Virus record (IMG/VR): IMGVR_UViG_3300027793_000108 | Span: 1-54,040 of that record | DNA: 54,040 bases | Direction: 5' to 3' (one strand) | Source of the DNA: a virus | Part shown: piece by piece, positions 15,366 through 24,913 of the stretch | How positions within the stretch are numbered: position 1 is the stretch's first letter | Layout: each line of letters starts with the position of its first letter | Made by a program: the position numbers and the translations under genes | The notes under the pieces: model-generated | What the model was told of the DNA's origin: nothing | Seen by the model: only the letters and a program-made list of their open reading frames with translations | The model's database searches: none

Positions 15366-17087
15366 TCACGCTGTTTTCAAGTAAATCGTAATCTCTTGAG
15401 CAGCAGTAAATGGGATTGTGTATTCCTTGATCGAAGGGATACCAATAGTGAAAATTCCGTTGACTACAAAAATACCTTCAGTTACACTGGCCTCACCTGG
15501 ATCGTAGGAGTAATTAAATCCAAAGTCGAAGCCTACGCGGCTGATAGATATAGCTACGCCACCCGCTGCGAAATCGTAAAGGTATCCTAAGTTTCCACCG
15601 GATATGACTGGGCTGCGAATAGCCGTGACGGTTCCAGTGGAAAGAGAATAGTTTACTGTCAGCGCTCTTGGTGGTGTAAGAGCGTCAATCGTAACTGAGC
15701 CAGTAGCCAAGAAGATTGGGAAGGCGAAGTTCGTGCCCGCAACCGAGATGTTTCTAACAGCCGACGCGATAGCTGGGGTCAAAGACCAACCTGCTACATA
15801 GCTGACACCGTCAACAGTTACGAATCTTACACCGCTAGCTGTTCCTGCGGAAATCGCATACCCAATAGAATAGTTGAACCCTGAGACGTTTGAATTAGAC
15901 TGAGTGCTAACTGATCCGCTAACTAGGGAGAACCCAATAGAGAACACACCACCTGAGGGATTAGCCGAACCACCAGCGGAAGCTGTTCCGGCTGCGAAAT
16001 TATATCCAAAGGATAGAGTTCCACCTGCGACTGAAATACTGCGGTTCGCAGTAACCGTTCCACTAACCAACGAAAGCGTGTACGAGAACGCAGCTCCCGA
16101 AGGAGTTGCCCCTAAGCTAACGGCTCCTGCTGAGAAATTATAAGTTGTTACAAAAGACCCACCTGCAACCGTAGGATTTCGAACAGTCGTGACTGTTCCG
16201 CCCACTAGCAGGTAGGTTACAATGAACGGCTGACCTAGTTGAGTTGTCCCAGTGGAGGCCATCCCCGCTGCGAAAACGTAAGTGAATCCTACTGCGCCTC
16301 CTGTGACAGTTGGGCTACGAACAGTAGTAATTGTTCCACCTGTTAGCGAGTAGCCAATTGAGAGTGCTCCGCCTGCAACCGTCGGGTTACGAACAGTGGT
16401 GACTACACCGTCTGTAAGGGTGAATACTACAGTGAATGATCCGCCACTGACATTCGTAGTTGTTCCAGTGGATACTGTTCCCGGAGTGAGGGAGTATCCA
16501 ATGGAGAATACTCCGCCCGCTACTGTTGGACTACGAACAGTCGTTACTGCTCCACCTGCTAAGGCGTATCCAATGGTGAACGTTCCTCCAGTGGAGAAAT
16601 CGTCAACACTAATGATTCCGGAAGTTAAGGAAAATCCAACGTTGAAAGTCCCACCGGACACCGTTGAATTCTGTATCGCTGTAGCAGTTCCCCCTGCGAA
16701 GGAGTACCCAACGCTGAACGATCCACCGTTTACGTTAGCTCCGGTTCCTGTAGATGCGGTGCCTGCGACATAGCTGTATGTGAAAGTGAAGTCGCCACCG
16801 GCAACTGTCGGACTGCGGATTGTAGTGACAATCCCTCCAACAAGAGAATAAGATACTACGAACGTTCCGCCAGTAACAGTTGGATTACTGATAGTGGTTG
16901 CAGTTCCAGTAGTTAAGGAGAACCCTACTGAAAAAGTTCCACCGTTTACAGTAACACTGGCTGAAGAAGAGGTAGCAGCACCGCTAGTTCCTGCACCGAC
17001 TGCAACACGTCCAATCGCGGCTCGACCTACCGCTCCTGATCGAGCGGCAAGTATTGCTTGTTGACTAGAGAATAATAAGAGTAACAT
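15366..17087 (-). CDS. Tail-fibre-like protein built of about 20 repeats of 24 residues
   Basis: Product of 573 residues. From about residue 48 it is a run of 24-residue units of the form GGTFSVGYSL..GTVTTVRSPTVA, almost free of charged residues, with two short beta strands and glycine turns per unit. Some units replace the TVRSPTVA half with STGTTTNVS. Such a regular beta repeat suggests a beta-solenoid or fibrous stalk of a tail fibre. The first 40 residues are different and rich in Ala and Arg. At DNA level the repeats are diverged, so selection rather than recent duplication keeps them. The function in adsorption is inferred from neighbours. Confidence 0.72.
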   Translation of the reverse strand: MLLLLFSSQQAILAARSGAVGRAAIGRVAVGAGTSGAATSSSASVTVNGGTFSVGFSLTTGTATTISNPTVTGGTFVVSYSLVGGIVTTIRSPTVAGGDFTFTYSYVAGTASTGTGANVNGGSFSVGYSFAGGTATAIQNSTVSGGTFNVGFSLTSGIISVDDFSTGGTFTIGYALAGGAVTTVRSPTVAGGVFSIGYSLTPGTVSTGTTTNVSGGSFTVVFTLTDGVVTTVRNPTVAGGALSIGYSLTGGTITTVRSPTVTGGAVGFTYVFAAGMASTGTTQLGQPFIVTYLLVGGTVTTVRNPTVAGGSFVTTYNFSAGAVSLGATPSGAAFSYTLSLVSGTVTANRSISVAGGTLSFGYNFAAGTASAGGSANPSGGVFSIGFSLVSGSVSTQSNSNVSGFNYSIGYAISAGTASGVRFVTVDGVSYVAGWSLTPAIASAVRNISVAGTNFAFPIFLATGSVTIDALTPPRALTVNYSLSTGTVTAIRSPVISGGNLGYLYDFAAGGVAISISRVGFDFGFNYSYDPGEASVTEGIFVVNGIFTIGIPSIKEYTIPFTAAQEITIYLKTA

Positions 17088-17094
17088 GACTCAG

Positions 17095-17265
17095 TTACTC
17101 CGGTTGAACGCCTTCAAGCTGTTCGATTGTAGTTTGCGTTTCGAGGATTTTGATCTCGATTTCCAAAACTCGAGCAACTTGACCGCTTGAGCTAGCAGTA
17201 GCTCGCTCTGCCTGCAACGCAGTCACAGAATTTTTAAGTAAGGTAAGAAGCTCGTTGGTATTCAT
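17095..17265 (-). CDS. Short coiled-coil protein (56 residues)
   Basis: A small gene between two fibre genes. ATG at 17265 shares its A with the stop of the Kelch-protein gene (TAATG). The product starts MNTNELLTLLKNSV, has a Leu/Ile heptad-like helix (VARVLEIEIKILETQTTIEQL) and ends GVQPE. AAGG occurs upstream. The overlap, good codon use and tight spacing on both sides support a real gene. It may be a fibre-assembly or trimerisation partner, but no family is recognised. Confidence 0.65.
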   Translation of the reverse strand: MNTNELLTLLKNSVTALQAERATASSSGQVARVLEIEIKILETQTTIEQLEGVQPE

Positions 17266-18692
17266 TAGATCACCATCTGCCTTAACAGTATTGGAGAAGT
17301 GTTGAGTAGCATGTAGACGTAAAAGATCTCGGTTTCCCCATCTTGGTAGGCCACGTCAAAAGCCGTATCCCCTACCAAAGCCGCACCCTGCGGATAGAGC
17401 ATGGTGCCAAACGCGCTCATATTGCTTCGGGCAGTATCGAACACAAACCAGCGTCCTGTCGCCTCTTTTTGAATGTAGAGGTTATCATGATGCAGGGCAT
17501 ACTTGGTGCCTGTCGTGAAGGTTTCGACAGCAGGAGCATAGGCAATCGTTGCCCATGTGTTGCCTGCAATATCATACCGATGCAGGTTGGCTGATGCAGC
17601 ACCTTGGAAGCTGTAGATGTAGCGACCTGCCATGATGGCGCTTTCATTGTTGAAGTCAGCCTCAAGAGAAGTGTGGACCCAGTGGGCTGACATCCCAGCG
17701 CCGGGAGCTGCTGCACGAGCCGCAACAGGCGACAGGGTGGACCAAGTGTTAGCCGCAATGTCGTAGCGGTACATGGTGACCGCGTTGTTGCCGAGCAAAT
17801 AGAGGAAGTTATCATTCCCCTCGATTGCATACGTCGAAGTGGTGTCGGGCGTGACTGTCCAAGCTGCGACAGTGAGAGTGGTGCCAGTATTTGCTGTGAT
17901 CGTGCGGACTTGGCCCGCACCTGTGCCGCCAGTGATGCGAATTTGGCTGTTGACCCATTGATTGGTCGCCCAAGCTTTGACGCTGTTGACCGCCGTGGTG
18001 CTTGTCGCGCTTGTGATCGTGCCAGTCGCAAAAGCCTTAAAGTCGCCATCGACGATTGAAGGCGTGGCGACCAGCTTTGCGTCGGTTGCAATCGTCGCAG
18101 GCAGGACGGCCAGCGAAGTCCAAGTGTTCGTAGCAAAGCAGTATTTGCGGAACGAACCAGCAGCAATTGTGCCGCCCGCGCTGACATACCAAACAGGAGT
18201 AAGCAGACGGTAGACAGTCGCGTTCGAAAACGCATTCCCTTGCGTCGGTACAGTGATGACCGCGTTAGCGCCGACAGTGTTGCTCACAATGTCAAGAACC
18301 GCACCAGCATTAGGTCCGGCCATGATATGAACTTTGTAGCCGCGTAGGTCTCGCGCCAGAGGCTGGTTGGTAGTGAAGCTATTCAACGTACCCGCAGTTG
18401 CGGTCAAACTGGCCGCGCCGACCGTGTTGCCGATGCTTGCAGCACCAGAAGTTGCCGCTGCGCCTGCGATCAGGGAAGCAGCAGGTAAAGCGGGCGAGGG
18501 AATAGCAATCCAGCCATCCTCGTTCGGCTGATAGATGAAAGCCGTAGTGACACTGGGAATGAAAAGCTGTTGCTGTCGATAGTGGCGACTAGATGAGATC
18601 ATAGACCCCGCCACAGTCGCGGCAGGAGCAGGAGCGCAGTATTCCCAACGCTTCAGGTCTAGGATTGGGCGATTACCGTTTGTCGTAGGCAT
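17265..18692 (-). CDS. Kelch-like beta-propeller tail fibre/receptor-binding protein
   Basis: Product of 475 residues. Kelch-type blades are visible: FRKYCFATNTWTSLAVLPA, YRYDIAANTWSTLSP and LHRYDIAGNTWATIAYAPA, each with the D-x-NTW core. Between blades there are Gly/Thr-rich inserts such as ITGGTGAGQVRTITANTGT that resemble the beta-rich linkers of phage fibres. The gene is visibly richer in GC than its neighbours, and the preceding gene shares this, as expected for recently exchanged host-range modules. A propeller would fit carbohydrate or protein binding at the host surface. Confidence 0.78.
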   Translation of the reverse strand: MPTTNGNRPILDLKRWEYCAPAPAATVAGSMISSSRHYRQQQLFIPSVTTAFIYQPNEDGWIAIPSPALPAASLIAGAAATSGAASIGNTVGAASLTATAGTLNSFTTNQPLARDLRGYKVHIMAGPNAGAVLDIVSNTVGANAVITVPTQGNAFSNATVYRLLTPVWYVSAGGTIAAGSFRKYCFATNTWTSLAVLPATIATDAKLVATPSIVDGDFKAFATGTITSATSTTAVNSVKAWATNQWVNSQIRITGGTGAGQVRTITANTGTTLTVAAWTVTPDTTSTYAIEGNDNFLYLLGNNAVTMYRYDIAANTWSTLSPVAARAAAPGAGMSAHWVHTSLEADFNNESAIMAGRYIYSFQGAASANLHRYDIAGNTWATIAYAPAVETFTTGTKYALHHDNLYIQKEATGRWFVFDTARSNMSAFGTMLYPQGAALVGDTAFDVAYQDGETEIFYVYMLLNTSPILLRQMVI

Positions 18693-18693
18693 A

Positions 18694-19170
18694 TTAGGTC
18701 ACCGTGATGTTATAGCGAAGGCCATCGGCCTGAAGGTGCATGTAAGCGGGAATCAAATCGTTAGCCGCATTGCCGCCGATTTGCTGCTGGTTAACCAGCG
18801 TGGTCAGTGTCGTCAAAGTGGCCAGAGTTTGTGTGGCTGCGAGCGAAGCAGTCACTTGCAGGTTGGCCGCTGTTGTTTGACGCGCTTCCATCATCGGAAA
18901 GCCTTGGGCGTTTGGAAGTGCAAAGCCAATAGACTTAGCAAGCGAATTGATTCCCATCCGCATCGCTTCAAGAACTTCGATCAGCTCACCATACGCAGCG
19001 ATTGGTATCGGATTATCGGGCGAGATATCCGTAGCGACCTTGGCATCGTCAGCACCTTCAAGCGTAGCTAAGCCAACGACCTGCATCTGCATATTTTCGC
19101 CAGAGTACGGAACCTCTCGCGAAGCAATTTCAACACCAGCTCCGGGAGTTACAGGTACACCATCAGCCAC
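18694..19170 (-). CDS. Structural protein associated with the Kelch fibre
   Basis: Product of 158 residues, GTG start with AAGGAG about nine bases upstream. The sequence starts MADGVPVTPGAGVEIASREV and contains VVGLATLEGADDAKVATD and NPIPIAAYG, a pattern seen in phage baseplate or fibre adaptor proteins that precede a receptor-binding protein. The second half is helical and rich in Thr, Leu and Gln. It ends one base before the Kelch gene's ATG, so both are probably made together. GC-rich like that gene. No enzyme motif. Confidence 0.55.
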   Translation of the reverse strand: MADGVPVTPGAGVEIASREVPYSGENMQMQVVGLATLEGADDAKVATDISPDNPIPIAAYGELIEVLEAMRMGINSLAKSIGFALPNAQGFPMMEARQTTAANLQVTASLAATQTLATLTTLTTLVNQQQIGGNAANDLIPAYMHLQADGLRYNITVT

Positions 19171-19275
19171 TTTAGACTCTCCTTGTGCTCAATAGCACAG
19201 TGAATAAGCAAGAGTGAGTAACTTATCAGATTACTTAGAAATTGGCAACCTCTCGGCGCGGAAGGCCAGCTTGTT

Positions 19276-19857
19276 TTAGAGAGGGTCTGAAAAATCTTCA
19301 GTTTCCAGTTTAGTCATTTTACGCAAGATATATCCTTTATCCTGAATATGGTCAATGGTTATACCTTGGTTTTGAAGAAACATGCGTAAACTATGAATCT
19401 TGTTATAAATAGCCCTCTTGTTTTTAGCTCTGTACGACACAATAAGTTTTTCAATAGTAGAGTACTTACTATAACTGAGAAGGTTAAAAAGCTCCTGTAA
19501 TTGGCTACTCATGGAGAATGAAACTTTTTCAGGACTTATCTTAATCAAACAGTAACCAAGACCTCTATAATTAGTGATTCCAATACCGTGCTTAATAAGT
19601 TTCTTACGAAGATGGCACAGATTCATTCTAACTGTTTCTCGATTGTCGGTACCGACATATCCACAGAGCGTATCCAGCTCTACAGCTTTATCGTATTTTA
19701 GTAAATTGAAAAGTTTAAGTAGTTTTCCCGAAAGCCTATAGTTAATCCTATTATCCTCTATAGGGTGATAAACTGGCAATTGGGATTCTAAGTCCAGAAT
19801 ACGATTTTCTAACTTGTCTATGATCTCAAGAAGTCTGCGAGGATCAGTTGGGTATTT
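19276..19857 (-). CDS. Tandem winged-helix protein (OmpR/PhoB-type DNA-binding domains)
   Basis: Product of about 194 residues (ATG at 19860, overlapping the previous stop as ATGA). The N-terminus is a short helical coil (residues 9-29). Two winged-helix units follow: residues about 45-107, with TVRMNLCHLRKKLIKHG and NYRGLGYCL, and about 115-185, with AIYNKIHSLRMFLQNQG and HIQDKGYIL. Both match the recognition helix and hairpin wing of OmpR/PhoB effector domains, but no receiver domain is present. A DNA-binding regulator inside a fibre cluster is unusual. Base composition is AT-rich compared with the genes on either side, which suggests separate acquisition. Confidence 0.75.
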   Translation of the reverse strand, partial: KYPTDPRRLLEIIDKLENRILDLESQLPVYHPIEDNRINYRLSGKLLKLFNLLKYDKAVELDTLCGYVGTDNRETVRMNLCHLRKKLIKHGIGITNYRGLGYCLIKISPEKVSFSMSSQLQELFNLLSYSKYSTIEKLIVSYRAKNKRAIYNKIHSLRMFLQNQGITIDHIQDKGYILRKMTKLETEDFSDPL

Positions 19858-20213
19858 CATTTATAAAGCCACCAAGCAAATTGAACAGCTAACAGAATTA
19901 AATGTCTTTTTAATCTAGGGCAATTATCTACTTTTAAAGCTTCTCGTAAAAGTTTATCATGGTCTTTTCGGTTGTTCTCCCATGCCCAATCGTGAACCCA
20001 CCACGCTCTTTGATTGTGTGTTGGATTAATGACTACACGGCCCCACCACGGGATTGAACCACCGTCACTTTTGAAACCAGCGGGAACAGTGATTAATTCC
20101 CCATCCGAAGTTTCGAAATACAAATCTTCAGCTAAACAGTCTAAAGCTTTGCCGTTGACAGGTTCCTCCGACGGCCAAACTTGAAATGCTTTGTTAAGAA
20201 ATCTAGCTGACAT
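19857..20213 (-). CDS. DUF1353 family protein
   Basis: Product of 118 residues. VPAGFKSDGGSIPWWGR, then AWWVHDWAWEN and a C-terminal hydrophobic helix match DUF1353, a small family commonly coded near phage lysis and tail genes with unproven function, sometimes proposed to be a peptidase-like fold. I choose ATG 20213, which overlaps the upstream stop as TAATG; a GTG nine bases earlier is possible. The C-terminal LILLAVQFAWWLYK may touch the membrane. Confidence 0.75.
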   Translation of the reverse strand: MSARFLNKAFQVWPSEEPVNGKALDCLAEDLYFETSDGELITVPAGFKSDGGSIPWWGRVVINPTHNQRAWWVHDWAWENNRKDHDKLLREALKVDNCPRLKRHLILLAVQFAWWLYK

Positions 20214-20707
20214 TATTCCCACGTGTTGTTGAACGAGTCATCTATTTGCCCTGCGAGATTGAAGATATTATCAACATCTTCAGAAGTCATATTAAGTTGG
20301 GAAGCGAAGAAATCCCAAAGTGCATCTGATCTTCTGAACTCGGTAGCTTTCCTCCAGAGTATCACGGCAGGAGCCCTTGGAGCTTGCTGACGTAATTGCT
20401 CTACGAATGACTCAACAGTTTCAAGTAATCCTAGTTGCTCTAAAGCGATCTCTAGAGCAGCGTTTGTCACTCTCTGGCGAACGGGTGGGGGAGGCAATGC
20501 AACGATTGACCACACGTAAGCCACCGCGCCACTTTCAAGTATTCCTAGCATCTTCTCACCAAGACGATGCGTTGCAGAATTAAATTCAGGCGTGACTTCA
20601 CCGATCACGCGCCAGTCGCCTTCCGGCACGAGGCTAGGGCGCTTGAACCATTCAGTGCGTGCGATCTGGTCGTTTTCGATAAGTGCGTACTCTTGAAGCT
20701 GGTCCAT
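20213..20707 (-). CDS. Putative tail fibre assembly/virion protein
   Basis: Product of 164 residues. The first 60 residues look like a small beta domain (ARTEWFKRPSLVPEGDWRVIG). A Pro-rich linker (ALPPPPVRQRVT) follows, then a helical C-terminal part. It lies between fibre genes and has a good ribosome site (GAGGAA, six bases). Similar small two-part proteins near fibres are chaperones or caps, but no specific family is recognised. Confidence 0.5.
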   Translation of the reverse strand: MDQLQEYALIENDQIARTEWFKRPSLVPEGDWRVIGEVTPEFNSATHRLGEKMLGILESGAVAYVWSIVALPPPPVRQRVTNAALEIALEQLGLLETVESFVEQLRQQAPRAPAVILWRKATEFRRSDALWDFFASQLNMTSEDVDNIFNLAGQIDDSFNNTWE

Positions 20708-20723
20708 GATATTCCTCGAATTC

Positions 20724-23384
20724 TTAGCTCACTACTGCTCGTGCAGCGTCAGTATTGCCATAAGGGACCGTCACAAATGTTGTCGCGTTGGCTGCAACGG
20801 CGCGTCGATTTCGTGCACTTGGTAAGGCAACAGACGACCAAGTTACACCATTGTCAACAGACAGGGCTGCTTCATTGCCATTGCTCTCCGCTACCGCTAT
20901 CCAAGTTGTACCTATTGCGGCGACAGACCTCCAGTTTCGAGCAGAAGGCAAAGTGATTGCCGACCATGTAGCGCCATTATCAGTAGAGCGGGCGGCTTGG
21001 TTTGTATTTCCTGTGGCAACTGCTACCCAAGTTGTGCCGTTGACCGCCAGACCGCGCCAATCTCTGGAAGCGGGCAATGTGATTGCCGTCCAAGATGCTC
21101 CGTTATCAGTTGATCGTGCAGATTGGTCTGTTCCGTTACCTGCAAGAGCTACCCAAGTTGTACCGTTTGCTGTGACATTGAACCAAAAACGATTGGCAGG
21201 CAGGTTCACTGTTACCCAGTTTGCGCCATCGTCAGTGGATCGAATACATTGGCTAATGTTAGTTCCTACAGCTACCCAAGTTGTGCCGTTTGCTGCAACT
21301 GCGCGCCAAGCCGCAAACAATGGCAACGAAACATTAGACCAAGATGCGCCGTTATCAGTAGAACGGTTAGCATCAGCTTCGAAGGCTACAGCTACCCAAG
21401 TTGTGCCGTTTGCTGCTGTATCTTCCCAAATTCTGTTGGCTGTCATCGTGACGACCGACCACGTAACACCATTGTCGGTCGATCTCGCTGCTTGGTTTGT
21501 TGAGTCCGCGACCGCCACCCAAGTTGTACCGTTTGCTGCGACCGAAACATAATTGTTCACTCCGGCAAGTAAATTAACGCCAGACCAAGGCAAACTAGGG
21601 ACACCGAAGTACGCAATTTGATTAGCTTCGAGCATTTGACGATTAGCGACAGACAAAACATTCCCGAATATGGTTATTTCCTGATATGTCACTCCCGGAC
21701 CCGCCAAGCGCACACCGGAAAGAGTACCTCCACCTACCCAGCCATTCGCCGTGACTACACCGTTTTTAGCAAAATTGGTGTTATTACCGTCAAATGATGA
21801 GGTAAAGACAAGTCGTTCAGTCGTTGTGACAGGTAGTCTAGGACCGTTGGTATCAGTGAAAGGGCCGATAGTGCGAAAATTAGTCTCTATGTAGGTTACA
21901 GCATTTGTGTATGTTGAGTCATTTGAAGGACCGACCATAGCAGGAAAACCGGGATATGAGGTGGCTGTCCTGATAACACCGTTTTGAGTATAGGGTTGTG
22001 ATAAGTCTCCCCAAGTCCCTATTTCTAGTCTGTCATCTGTTGCGTCGAATACAATCGCGGGAACACCACCAAGTGTTTCTAAGACGCCAGCGTTCACAAT
22101 ACGTGGTTGTGATGTTGTAGTGTCCTGGACCAAGTGCAATCCATTGCCGGACTGGTCGTACCATCTCGTAACAAATCCGCTGTTTGCACCGCAATGATCG
22201 AGCAAGGCAGCAGTGTCCAATTGTCCGCTAACAGTAAATCCGATATTTAATTCTACATTATCGTTTGATCTGCGTACTCGGATGCAGAAACCCGTGTAAG
22301 CATTGCGAACTTGTCTGGTACTGTAAGCAGCGGTAGCTGTCAGAGTGTCTAGTATAAAAACACCATAATCAAACGCAGAGGCTAGTGTACTAACTTCACC
22401 ATTTGATAAGAGTGTGACATTTTTGTTTCCAAAAGTTCCCGCCGGAGTGACAGCCGTTATTGAAGTAGAACTCACTCTCACGGCATTTGTTGCGGGGACA
22501 TTATCGATGGTAACAATAGGGTCAGCAGGAAAACCTAAACCTGTCAGTGTTATAGGTGTTCCACCTTCAATAGCTCCAATTGTTGGTGAGATCGATGTAA
22601 GGTCGAACGACTTCAGATTACGTCCTTGTCGGCGCGCTATAGATCGTATCATTTGTTCTTCTTCAGCCACTGATGGCTGCGTGAATCGAGCCACAAAGCC
22701 GTAGAAACGACCGTCAGTGTGCTCCCCAGTGGGTCGAGTAAAAAACCGCACTATGTCTACTATGTGATTACCGTAGCTGCTTGCTGTTGAGTTTGAGGGG
22801 AGCAAATCTCGTCTAAGTACCCTAGCAGAACTTGAACTTAGGAATGTAACGACGTGGTCTTGGGAGTACGGGAGAGGTTGCGAGTTACTGTTTGAAGATC
22901 CTCTGGTAATAAGTATTGATGGTGTGTTGTTTACGCGACCCCCTATTACATGCTCGCCCACAACCCAGTCTGCATCTGCGCTAGCTTCTGTTTTCCAAGA
23001 ACCAAAACCTGTCCAAGCCCAAGACGTGGATTCATAGCGAATTCCATTTGCCCACCAAATAACGGGAGTTACTTGGGAGGTGAAGGAAAGTGACAATTCT
23101 GATTGTGTAGCGGTAGATATTTCTAGCCAAAACTGTCCACCGGAGTTTCTAAGTATAGGTCGCCGCCCTGTGCTCGTGGCTCTTGCTATACCGCCAAGCG
23201 TGCCTCGGTTTCTAATAGAGCCAACAGGACCGTCAACAACTACGGCTGTGCCAGACGTACCAGTGATCTCTTGCCACATAGTACCGATAATAGACGGATC
23301 AATGAATATTGGAGAAGCTAGGCAAGCATTGTCATTGATTATCGGACGCCCACCTACTCCTAAAAGAGTATTTAACCGCAGCAT
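20724..23384 (-). CDS. Large receptor-binding/tail fibre protein: arabinofuranosidase-like, IPT/TIG and propeller repeats
   Basis: Product of 886 residues. Residues about 1-255 are beta-rich and contain a lectin-like segment. About 260-340 is an IPT/TIG Ig-like domain (ISPTIGAIEGGTPITLTGLG). About 345-600 resembles the arabinofuranosidase-B-like module (LDTLTATAAYSTRQVRNAYTG, RWYDQSGNGLHLVQD) known from many phage fibres. The last 285 residues hold about seven repeats of roughly 41 residues with VAANGTTWVAV and RSTDNGATW, the sortilin/BNR-type blades of a beta propeller. It starts at the stop of the previous gene (TGATG). Carbohydrate binding or cleavage at the host surface is likely; catalysis is not proven. 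Confidence 0.78.
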   Translation of the reverse strand: MLRLNTLLGVGGRPIINDNACLASPIFIDPSIIGTMWQEITGTSGTAVVVDGPVGSIRNRGTLGGIARATSTGRRPILRNSGGQFWLEISTATQSELSLSFTSQVTPVIWWANGIRYESTSWAWTGFGSWKTEASADADWVVGEHVIGGRVNNTPSILITRGSSNSNSQPLPYSQDHVVTFLSSSSARVLRRDLLPSNSTASSYGNHIVDIVRFFTRPTGEHTDGRFYGFVARFTQPSVAEEEQMIRSIARRQGRNLKSFDLTSISPTIGAIEGGTPITLTGLGFPADPIVTIDNVPATNAVRVSSTSITAVTPAGTFGNKNVTLLSNGEVSTLASAFDYGVFILDTLTATAAYSTRQVRNAYTGFCIRVRRSNDNVELNIGFTVSGQLDTAALLDHCGANSGFVTRWYDQSGNGLHLVQDTTTSQPRIVNAGVLETLGGVPAIVFDATDDRLEIGTWGDLSQPYTQNGVIRTATSYPGFPAMVGPSNDSTYTNAVTYIETNFRTIGPFTDTNGPRLPVTTTERLVFTSSFDGNNTNFAKNGVVTANGWVGGGTLSGVRLAGPGVTYQEITIFGNVLSVANRQMLEANQIAYFGVPSLPWSGVNLLAGVNNYVSVAANGTTWVAVADSTNQAARSTDNGVTWSVVTMTANRIWEDTAANGTTWVAVAFEADANRSTDNGASWSNVSLPLFAAWRAVAANGTTWVAVGTNISQCIRSTDDGANWVTVNLPANRFWFNVTANGTTWVALAGNGTDQSARSTDNGASWTAITLPASRDWRGLAVNGTTWVAVATGNTNQAARSTDNGATWSAITLPSARNWRSVAAIGTTWIAVAESNGNEAALSVDNGVTWSSVALPSARNRRAVAANATTFVTVPYGNTDAARAVVS

Positions 23385-24910
23385 CAGGCGTCGTTCCCTG
23401 CGTTGGTCGTGTAGAATAGACGGATACCAAGTAGTCGAGCATCGGTGGCCAATGTGTCAGCCGCGTCAGCAGGCACTCGAGCAATTTGAAACATCAGATA
23501 GTCATTTTCAGCAGGCACATTTCCAATCGTAACCGCAGCACTCTCAGGGCCATCGTATAGCGCGTTCGTCGTACCGCCTGTGTCTGTGACCTGCACCGCC
23601 GTGCCAAACGCCGTGTCCAGCGCATTGGTGTCAGACAGGGCAACGCCTGCTAGAGACCACACCACCCCGAAGTTAGTTGTCGCGCTTGGATGATACCAAA
23701 TGGGCTCAAAAGTCACAGTGCCTTCATCCCATGACTTAGGCATGGCAACTTGGAACTGTGCGAACTCTTGTGTAATAGAGTCAAAGTCAAGCGTTATGAG
23801 ATTGATCCTATTATTCACAGTTTCAATAAATCCTGCTGATGGACCGTTCGTTACTCGTGACTTCATATACTCAGCAGGAATATACAATGTCTGCTTACCC
23901 GCTGAGCTCACGGCATTCAACGTGCTACCAGACATGGAAAGTCCGGAACCCAGCGTAATAGCAGTGAGATCACCTGTAGCGCCACGACCGAACAGTTGCG
24001 ACGCAGCCAAGGCTATCGCACTGACATCGCCGTCTGTTGCTGCTGCGCGAGCTAGCACGCTATTCGCTGTCACGTTCTGCATCTTGGCATAAGTTACGGC
24101 GTCATTAGCGATCGTTCCAGCCGCTGTCACATTGGTTGAGCCGTTAAAGCTGACACTCCAACTTACGTCACCAGTCATCGCGATATCTCGCGGTGTAGTG
24201 AGGGTAGCTGCCGAGCCCGTAGTAGATTGATTTAGCGTTGGAATATCAGCCGCGACCAAGGCTCTAAATGACGGATTTCCATCTGAGCCGTTTGGTGCCG
24301 CGAAAACTCGGTTAGCCGTCTGAGAGCCAAAATTAGCTCCGACAACTGACAGAGTTCCCTCCAGTGTCAAGTTACCGCTTTCTGTAACTGAGCCAGTTAA
24401 TGTTATTCCAGAAACTGAACCTGTACCTCCAACGGAAGTCACTGCACTAGACCAACTGGCATCTGCTCTTAAGAACAGGGATGTGCCTCCTCCGGAAAGG
24501 GGAACAAGACCTGCTAAAGTCGAACTAAAGATTGGAAAAGTAAAACCATTGCCCGTAGAGCTAGACAAAGCCCTAGTTGAAGGTACATAACTGATAGAAG
24601 TTGAGAAATCATCCGCGTTGGCTGCAATTATGATTTCTGAAGTGCCTGTCAAATTAAGCGCAGAACCCGTCGTACTATTACGAAAAACACGAGTTAACGT
24701 ATTTAAGGTACTGTCATAGACTCCCGTACAAGTCTCAGCTTGGTTATTGTTGAGGATCGTGTACGAGAGTGTTGAGCCATTAGGTAGTTGACCAGCCGCG
24801 TTAGCTGCTGCAAGAGTCCGATGTCCAACGAGCGCTGGCCCTAAGTCCAACGGTCCGCCTGTTCCGGTGCTTGTAGTGCTAACGCCAGCAAGATCAACGA
24901 GTACAGTCAT
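23384..24910 (-). CDS. Tail fibre protein
   Basis: Product of 508 residues with the low-complexity Ser/Thr/Gly/Asn repeats of a phage tail fibre stalk (NQSTTGSAATLTTPRDIAMTG, TANSVLARAAATDGDVSAI). The C-terminal 170 residues are a compact beta domain beginning KQTLYIPAEYMKSRVTNGPS, which resembles the tips of some marine and soil phage fibres. It is cotranscribed with the small structural gene before it and overlaps the next fibre gene by one base. Binding of a host receptor is inferred. Confidence 0.78.
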   Translation of the reverse strand: MTVLVDLAGVSTTSTGTGGPLDLGPALVGHRTLAAANAAGQLPNGSTLSYTILNNNQAETCTGVYDSTLNTLTRVFRNSTTGSALNLTGTSEIIIAANADDFSTSISYVPSTRALSSSTGNGFTFPIFSSTLAGLVPLSGGGTSLFLRADASWSSAVTSVGGTGSVSGITLTGSVTESGNLTLEGTLSVVGANFGSQTANRVFAAPNGSDGNPSFRALVAADIPTLNQSTTGSAATLTTPRDIAMTGDVSWSVSFNGSTNVTAAGTIANDAVTYAKMQNVTANSVLARAAATDGDVSAIALAASQLFGRGATGDLTAITLGSGLSMSGSTLNAVSSAGKQTLYIPAEYMKSRVTNGPSAGFIETVNNRINLITLDFDSITQEFAQFQVAMPKSWDEGTVTFEPIWYHPSATTNFGVVWSLAGVALSDTNALDTAFGTAVQVTDTGGTTNALYDGPESAAVTIGNVPAENDYLMFQIARVPADAADTLATDARLLGIRLFYTTNAGNDA

Positions 24911-24913
24911 AGG

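Noticed and set aside
20788-21552. Plus-strand frame of 254 residues
   Set aside because: A shadow of the propeller repeats: its own repeats mirror those of the minus-strand fibre protein.
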